From an uncultured Oscillospiraceae bacterium (GTDB lineage Bacteria; Bacillota; Clostridia; Oscillospirales; Oscillospiraceae), in contig CAKTKM010000008.1 of the NCBI GenBank assembly GCA_934569425.1, forward strand, positions 1-25,036: a stretch of DNA of 25,036 nt, read 5' to 3'. Shown one piece after another: positions 21,779 through 25,036 of this stretch. Position 1 is the stretch's first letter. Each line of letters begins with the position of its first letter. A program made the position numbers and the translations under genes. Below the pieces are notes generated by a model, which worked only from the letters and a program-made list of their open reading frames with translations, was not told the origin of the DNA and searched no databases.

Positions 21779-22990
21779 TCAGTGTCCCAGTGCCTGATCC
21801 AGATCGGCGATGATGTCGTCCGGATCCTCCAGCCCCACCGACATGCGGATCATGCCGTCGGTGATGCCCGCGGCCTCCCGCACTTCCTTGGGGATCATGG
21901 TGTGGGTCATGGCCGCCGCCTGCTCCACCAGCGTCTCCGTATCGCCCAGAGACACTGCCAGCGTACACAGCTTCAGGCTGTTGATGAATTTCTTCCCGGC
22001 CTCCAGACCGCCCTTCACATCAAAGGAGATCATGCCGCCGCCGCCCCGCATCTGCTTTCTGGCAATGTCGTACTGGGGGTTGGACTCCAAAAACGGATAG
22101 CGCACCGTCTCAATGCGGGGATCGCTCTCCAGCCAGCGGGCGATCTTCAGGGCGTTGTCGTTGTGCTGCCGCATACGGACGCCCAGCGTCTTCATGCCGC
22201 GGCATACCAGAAACGCCGTAAAGGGCGCCATCACCGCGCCGAAGTGCATCAGCGTACCCAACCGGCATTGCCGCAGGAACGCCGTGTCGTTGGAGATCAC
22301 CGCGCCGCCCAGCAGGTCGCCGTGGCCGCCGATGTACTTGGTCAGGCTTTGGATCACCACATCCACGCCCAGATCCAGCGGATTGGTGTTGTAGGGGGTG
22401 GCAAAGGTGTTGTCCACGAAGACCTTCACGCCGTGGCGGTGGGCGATCTTTGCCACCTCCGCCAGATCCACCAGCACCATGGTGGGGTTGGCGGGGGTCT
22501 CCACATAGATGACCTTGGTGTTGGGCTTGATGAGGGGCTCCAGCTCCTCCAGGTGGTCAGCGCGGAAGGAATCGTGCTGGATGCCGAACCGCGGCAGCCA
22601 GTCGCTTGTAATGTCCTCGGTGCCGGAGTATTTGGCCTTGGTGAAGATCAAATGGTCGCCGCATTGCAGCGCCGCGAACAGTGCGCCCGCCACCGCGCCC
22701 ATGCCGGAGGCGTAGGACACCGCGCCCTTGCCGTGCTCCAGCGCCGCCAGCTTCTGCTCCATGTAGTCAAGGGAGGGATTGGTGATCCGGCTGTAGGCAA
22801 AGCTTTCCGCATAATCACCGCAGGCCTCCACGGCGGCATCGGTGGAATCAAAATAGAAGGTGGAGGTCTGGTAGATGGGCGGGATCAAAGAACCGTAGGG
22901 GTCCCTGGGTTCCCCGGCATGGACTTCCACAGTATCGAATTTTACCTGCTCCGGCTGAAAATCCGGATGCTTCATGATGAGCTGGCTCAT
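21779..22990 (-). CDS. Cys/Met metabolism PLP enzyme (cystathionine gamma-lyase/synthase or methionine gamma-lyase type)
   Basis: A 403-residue fold type I PLP enzyme. K218 in SLTKYIGGHGD is the PLP lysine; SGMGA (95-99) and YVETPANPT are cofactor-binding stretches; YSRITNPS is the R-x-x-N-P-T-like substrate motif. In methionine gamma-lyases a Y-G-C-T sequence supplies an active-site Cys; here it is Y121-S-G-T, which argues against a classic MGL. Likely reactions are cystathionine gamma-synthase or gamma-lyase, or O-acetylhomoserine sulfhydrylase; sequence alone does not decide. The ribosome binding site is GGAGGTG (22996-23002). Just upstream is a strong hairpin with a T tract. The B3/4 gene follows by 16 bases. 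Confidence 0.88.
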   Translation of the reverse strand: MSQLIMKHPDFQPEQVKFDTVEVHAGEPRDPYGSLIPPIYQTSTFYFDSTDAAVEACGDYAESFAYSRITNPSLDYMEQKLAALEHGKGAVSYASGMGAVAGALFAALQCGDHLIFTKAKYSGTEDITSDWLPRFGIQHDSFRADHLEELEPLIKPNTKVIYVETPANPTMVLVDLAEVAKIAHRHGVKVFVDNTFATPYNTNPLDLGVDVVIQSLTKYIGGHGDLLGGAVISNDTAFLRQCRLGTLMHFGAVMAPFTAFLVCRGMKTLGVRMRQHNDNALKIARWLESDPRIETVRYPFLESNPQYDIARKQMRGGGGMISFDVKGGLEAGKKFINSLKLCTLAVSLGDTETLVEQAAAMTHTMIPKEVREAAGITDGMIRMSVGLEDPDDIIADLDQALGH

Positions 22991-23004
22991 AGCGGCACCT
23001 CCGT

Positions 23005-23051
23005 AAAAAAATATGCTGACAGGCAGCTTGCTTCTCTGCCTGTCAGCATAT
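23005..23051 (-). terminator. 16-bp hairpin with T tract directly before the MetC-type gene
   Basis: On the minus strand the arms ATATGCTGACAGGCAG and CTGCCTGTCAGCATAT are perfectly complementary across a 9-base loop, followed by T up to 23005. The Shine-Dalgarno of the next gene begins 2 bases later. It terminates transcripts from the lysR/gntR side or acts as an attenuator in the metC-type leader. A possible extended -10 (TG-A-TATGCT, 23045-23053) overlaps its first arm. Confidence 0.8.
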
Positions 23052-23109
23052 CACACTTTTGAAAAACAGGGAAATACCGCGAACTTATGGCGCTCCATAG
23101 GAAAAAGCT

Positions 23110-24023
23110 TTAGCCTGCTCCGTGGCGCAGCTGGCGGGTCATACAGTCGATAAACGAGCGCTCGATGGGATGCAGCGCCCGGTCCCGAATGGCGATCCAC
23201 CCGATGTCCACCCGGTCGTCGGTGACAATGGGGACGCAGGCCACCTCCCGCGCCAGCCGGCTGGAAATAACGCCGGTGCCGATGTCGTAGGCGCCGCAGC
23301 CCCGCATCAGCGCGGTGCTGACGTACAGATCGCTGATGTATACCACCTTGCGGGGGTAAAAGCTGGGCAGCATCATCTCCTCGGAGAAAAAGCCGGGGGA
23401 ATCGGCGTTTTGTTCATATACGATGCAGGGGTAGTCCATCAGCTCCTCCGGTGTGACGCGCTCCCGCTTCGCCAGCGGATGCTCCACCGATAAAAAGGCG
23501 TGGGCGCCGCCTGCGCCACCGGGTGAAAATCCAGATTGTTGTCCTCCAGCACCTTCATCATGTGGCGCCGGTTGGCATCCGACAGGAAGATGACGCCCAG
23601 ATCGCTGTATTGCTTGCGCACATCCTCGATCACGGCGGCGGTCTGGGTCTGGTTCAGCCCCAGTGTATAGCGATCCGCCTCCAGTGAGCCGACGAATTCC
23701 TCAAAAGCGCTCACCACAAAATCGTAGTGCTGGCTGCTGACAAAGAAGGAGGGCTTTTCCCGCTCCATATCGCTGTGGAAATATTCACTGATGTAGTCCG
23801 CGTCCCGCAGCAGGCGGTTGCTGAGCTTCAGCAGCTCCCGTCCCTCGTTGGTAATGGCGATGCCGGTGGAGGATCGGGTGAAGATGGTGATGCCCAGCTC
23901 CTCCTCCAGCGCGTTCACCAGACTGCTGATGCTGGGCTGGGAGACATACAGCTTTTGCGCGGCCTTGCTGAAGGAACCGCACCGCTCTACCATGGAAACA
24001 TATTTCAACTGCTGCAGGGTCAT
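23110..24023 (-). pseudogene. LysR-family regulator with a frameshift
   Basis: The N-terminal part (MTLQQLKYVSMVERCGSFSK, QKLYVSQPSISSLVNALEEE) is a LysR winged-helix domain. It runs in one frame through LDFHPVAQ and would end at 23439 with unrelated sequence. The rest of the effector domain (FLSVEHPLAKRE, LMDYPCIVYEQN, to the stop at 23110) is in the -1 frame. The switch lies at about 23498-23512, in a GGCGGCGCCC stretch. Joined, the protein has about 304 residues, the normal LysR length, so loss of one base is the simplest reading (mutation or assembly error). The site does not look like a slippery sequence. The start at 24023 is preferred since AAGGAGG overlaps the gntR stop; the ATG at 24029 is too close. 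Its likely target is the downstream PLP enzyme gene. Confidence 0.82.
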
Positions 24024-24034
24024 GGGCATCCTCC

Positions 24035-24757
24035 TTATATCTGCAAGTCCCGTCCGGCGGCCTTGGTGTGGGTCTGCATGGCGCTGCGGGCGGCGCGGCT
24101 GTCCTGCTGTTCAATGGCTTTCAGAATAATGCGGTGGGTGTCAAGGATCCGCTGTCCCAGCGCCACCCGTTCCTCCGGAGCCAGCGTCAGCATTTTTTTG
24201 TGCAGGGTTTCCTTCTCCACGTTTCCCAGTACCTCCGTGACGATCACGGCCACCCGGTTGCCGCTGGCGCGAGCCAGCAGACTGTGGAACCGGACGTCCA
24301 GCTCGATGAACCTCTCGTAGTCGCCCAGCGCCTCCTCTGCCTCCCGCACACACCGGCGCAGCTCGTGGAGATCCTCTTCGCTGCGCCGCTTGGCCGCCCA
24401 CGCGGCAATGGTGGAGTCGTTGCTCTGCCGGTATTCGTTCAGGTCGGACAGAGACACCTGACTCAGCTGGATCATGTCCTTCAGCGGCTCCTCGGCGGCA
24501 TGAAGGCTCAGCTCCTGCACCACCGCGCCGGAAGCCCCCTGGGTGGAGGTGACGTAGCCACCCTGCTCCAGCCGTTTCAGTGCCTCCCGGATGGTGGGGC
24601 GGCTGCGCTGCAGCTCCGCCATCATGGCCCGCTCCGAGGGCAGCCGGTCGCCGGGCTTCAGAACGCCGGAGGTGATGAGCGCACGGAGCTGTTCGTAGAT
24701 GTCATCGCTGGCCCGGCGGGCGGGATCCAGTTGAATATGCAGTTCCCGTGGCTCCAT
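24035..24757 (-). CDS. GntR-family (FadR subfamily) transcriptional regulator
   Basis: A 240-residue regulator. The winged helix lies at about 17-75 (SDDIYEQLRALITSGVLKPG, DRLPSERAMMAELQRSRPTI, REALKRLEQGGYV). An all-helical FCD effector domain follows at about 95-235 with ELDVRFHSLLARASGN, carrying the Asp and His usually involved in metal binding, and DTHRIILKAI, carrying another His. FCD regulators respond to small carboxylates or sugar acids. The start at 24757 follows AAAGGAGG. An inverted repeat between the promoter and the start is a probable self-operator. The lysR gene follows by only 11 bases, making a two-regulator operon, and etfA lies upstream on the same strand beyond a terminator. 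Confidence 0.9.
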   Translation of the reverse strand: MEPRELHIQLDPARRASDDIYEQLRALITSGVLKPGDRLPSERAMMAELQRSRPTIREALKRLEQGGYVTSTQGASGAVVQELSLHAAEEPLKDMIQLSQVSLSDLNEYRQSNDSTIAAWAAKRRSEEDLHELRRCVREAEEALGDYERFIELDVRFHSLLARASGNRVAVIVTEVLGNVEKETLHKKMLTLAPEERVALGQRILDTHRIILKAIEQQDSRAARSAMQTHTKAAGRDLQI

Positions 24758-24770
24758 GTCAATGCCTCCT

Positions 24771-24787
24771 TTCGTTCGATGAACAAA
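24771..24787. promoter_or_regulatory. Candidate operator of the GntR-type regulator
   Basis: TTCGTTC-GAT-GAACAAA is a 7-3-7 inverted repeat with one mismatch, placed directly downstream of the -10 and upstream of the ribosome binding site of the regulator gene. The size and position fit GntR/FCD autoregulatory sites. Confidence 0.5.
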
Positions 24788-24788
24788 C

Positions 24789-24817
24789 AGTATAGAAAAT
24801 TTTAGCCGAAAAGTCAA
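24789..24817 (-). promoter_or_regulatory. Sigma-A promoter of the gntR-lysR unit
   Basis: On the minus strand TTGACT, exactly 17 bases, TATACT (-10 at 24789-24794, -35 at 24812-24817). Confidence 0.75.
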
Positions 24818-24853
24818 GAAAATTTCTCATAAAAAGGTGCAGAAACGGTACAT

Positions 24854-24889
24854 AAAAGGCGGTTATGGGGGCAAAAAAGGCCGTTATGG
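24854..24889. repeat. 15-base direct repeats with 21-base period upstream of the gntR promoter
   Basis: AAAAGGCGGTTATGG (24854-24868) and AAAAGGCCGTTATGG (24875-24889) differ at one base. A related AAAAGG lies at 24832. The spacing is two helical turns, as in binding sites for tandem regulators or phased A-tracts. Confidence 0.45.
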
Positions 24890-24895
24890 AGAGGT

Positions 24896-24932
24896 AAAAA
24901 ACAGGCTGTTCAAACCGGACAGCCTGTTTTTT
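24896..24932. terminator. Bidirectional-type terminator downstream of etfA
   Basis: AAAAAACAGGCTGT (24896-24909), 9-base loop, ACAGCCTGTTTTTT (24919-24932): a perfect 14-bp stem with A and T tracts, 20 bases after the etfA stop codon on the minus strand. Confidence 0.85.
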
Positions 24933-24952
24933 GGAGGGAGGAACCTCTATCC

Positions 24953-25036
24953 TTATTTCGCAGCCTTGGCGGCCTTGATGGACTCGATCAGCTCGGGAAC
25001 GACCTTGAACAGGTCGCCGGTGATGCCGTAATCGGC
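24953..25036 (-). CDS. etfA: Electron transfer flavoprotein alpha subunit, C-terminal end (runs off the window)
   Basis: The last 27 residues, ADYGITGDLFKVVPELIESI followed by KAAKAAK and a TAA stop, match the EtfA C-terminus, whose A-D-Y-G-I-x-G-D-L motif ends the FAD-binding domain. EtfA with EtfB carries electrons between acyl-CoA dehydrogenases and the respiratory or ferredoxin pool; in butyrate-forming Clostridia it works with butyryl-CoA dehydrogenase in flavin-based bifurcation. That role is inferred because the rest of the operon is outside the window. Confidence 0.88.
   Translation of the reverse strand, partial: ADYGITGDLFKVVPELIESIKAAKAAK

Noticed and set aside
23498..23512. Programmed frameshift in lysR
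   Set aside because: The GGCGGCGCCC stretch does not form a canonical slippery heptamer, and regulators of this family are not known to need one. A single-base loss is more likely.
1..25036. tRNA, rRNA, insertion sequences, prophage or toxin-antitoxin genes
   Set aside because: None was recognised in reading both strands. No transposase, integrase or terminal inverted repeats with target duplications were seen. Small RNA genes cannot be excluded by eye.

Overview
The window is a GC-rich, gene-dense chromosomal segment from a low-G+C-type lineage with high GC content, most likely an anaerobic gut Clostridia of the Oscillospiraceae/Ruminococcaceae kind. Evidence for this is the holB-ricT pair of the Firmicute chromosome, DUF1836 and DegV-family genes, a DUF4428 relic, pyruvate phosphate dikinase, an electron-transfer flavoprotein gene, and Firmicute-style strong Shine-Dalgarno sequences with TTGNNN-17-TATNNT promoters. 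The lineage is inferred from gene content only.

Layout. 1-466: 5' part of ppdK (minus). 765-3871: plus-strand run holB, ricT with a long Arg-rich tail, and a HAD phosphatase. 3976-5933: membrane-anchored M23 endopeptidase with LysM and G5-like domains, followed by a 62-residue signal-peptide plus sorting-tail protein. 6018-8364: DegV protein and a GT4 glycosyltransferase (minus). 8506-10560: recG. 10594-11412: nudC-like NAD diphosphatase (minus), divergent from uvrC (11525-13357). 13478-14700: two damaged genes, a DUF4428 N-terminus joined out of frame to a zinc-ribbon tail, and an ankyrin-repeat gene needing a -1 shift at U UUU UUG. 14747-15355: DUF1836 protein (minus), divergent from a second DegV (15497-16363). 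16424-18497: cysK-cysE operon behind a cysteine-rich leader ORF and an intrinsic terminator. 18670-19653: divergent alanine-racemase-like protein. 19697-21762: DUF3592 membrane protein, lipoprotein and B3/4-domain protein (minus). 21779-24757: PLP-dependent sulfur amino acid enzyme, frameshifted LysR regulator and FadR-type GntR regulator (minus). 24953-25036: C-terminus of EtfA (minus).

How the parts fit together. Replication and repair genes (holB, recG, uvrC) and the RNA-decay accessory ricT form the housekeeping core. The second half is richer in sulfur and amino acid metabolism: cysE makes O-acetylserine, cysK makes cysteine, and the MetC/MGL-type enzyme either breaks down or makes cystathionine or methionine. 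Most transcription units end in clear hairpin terminators, several of them bidirectional.

The most interesting element is the cysK leader at 16424-16704. It has a promoter, a 34-codon ORF with six Cys codons in its first 21 codons, three mutually exclusive pairings and a 14-bp terminator with seven T. It looks like a ribosome-mediated transcription attenuator that senses cysteine supply. A second unusual element is a 16-bp perfect hairpin with a T tract that ends directly at the ribosome binding site of the MetC-type gene.
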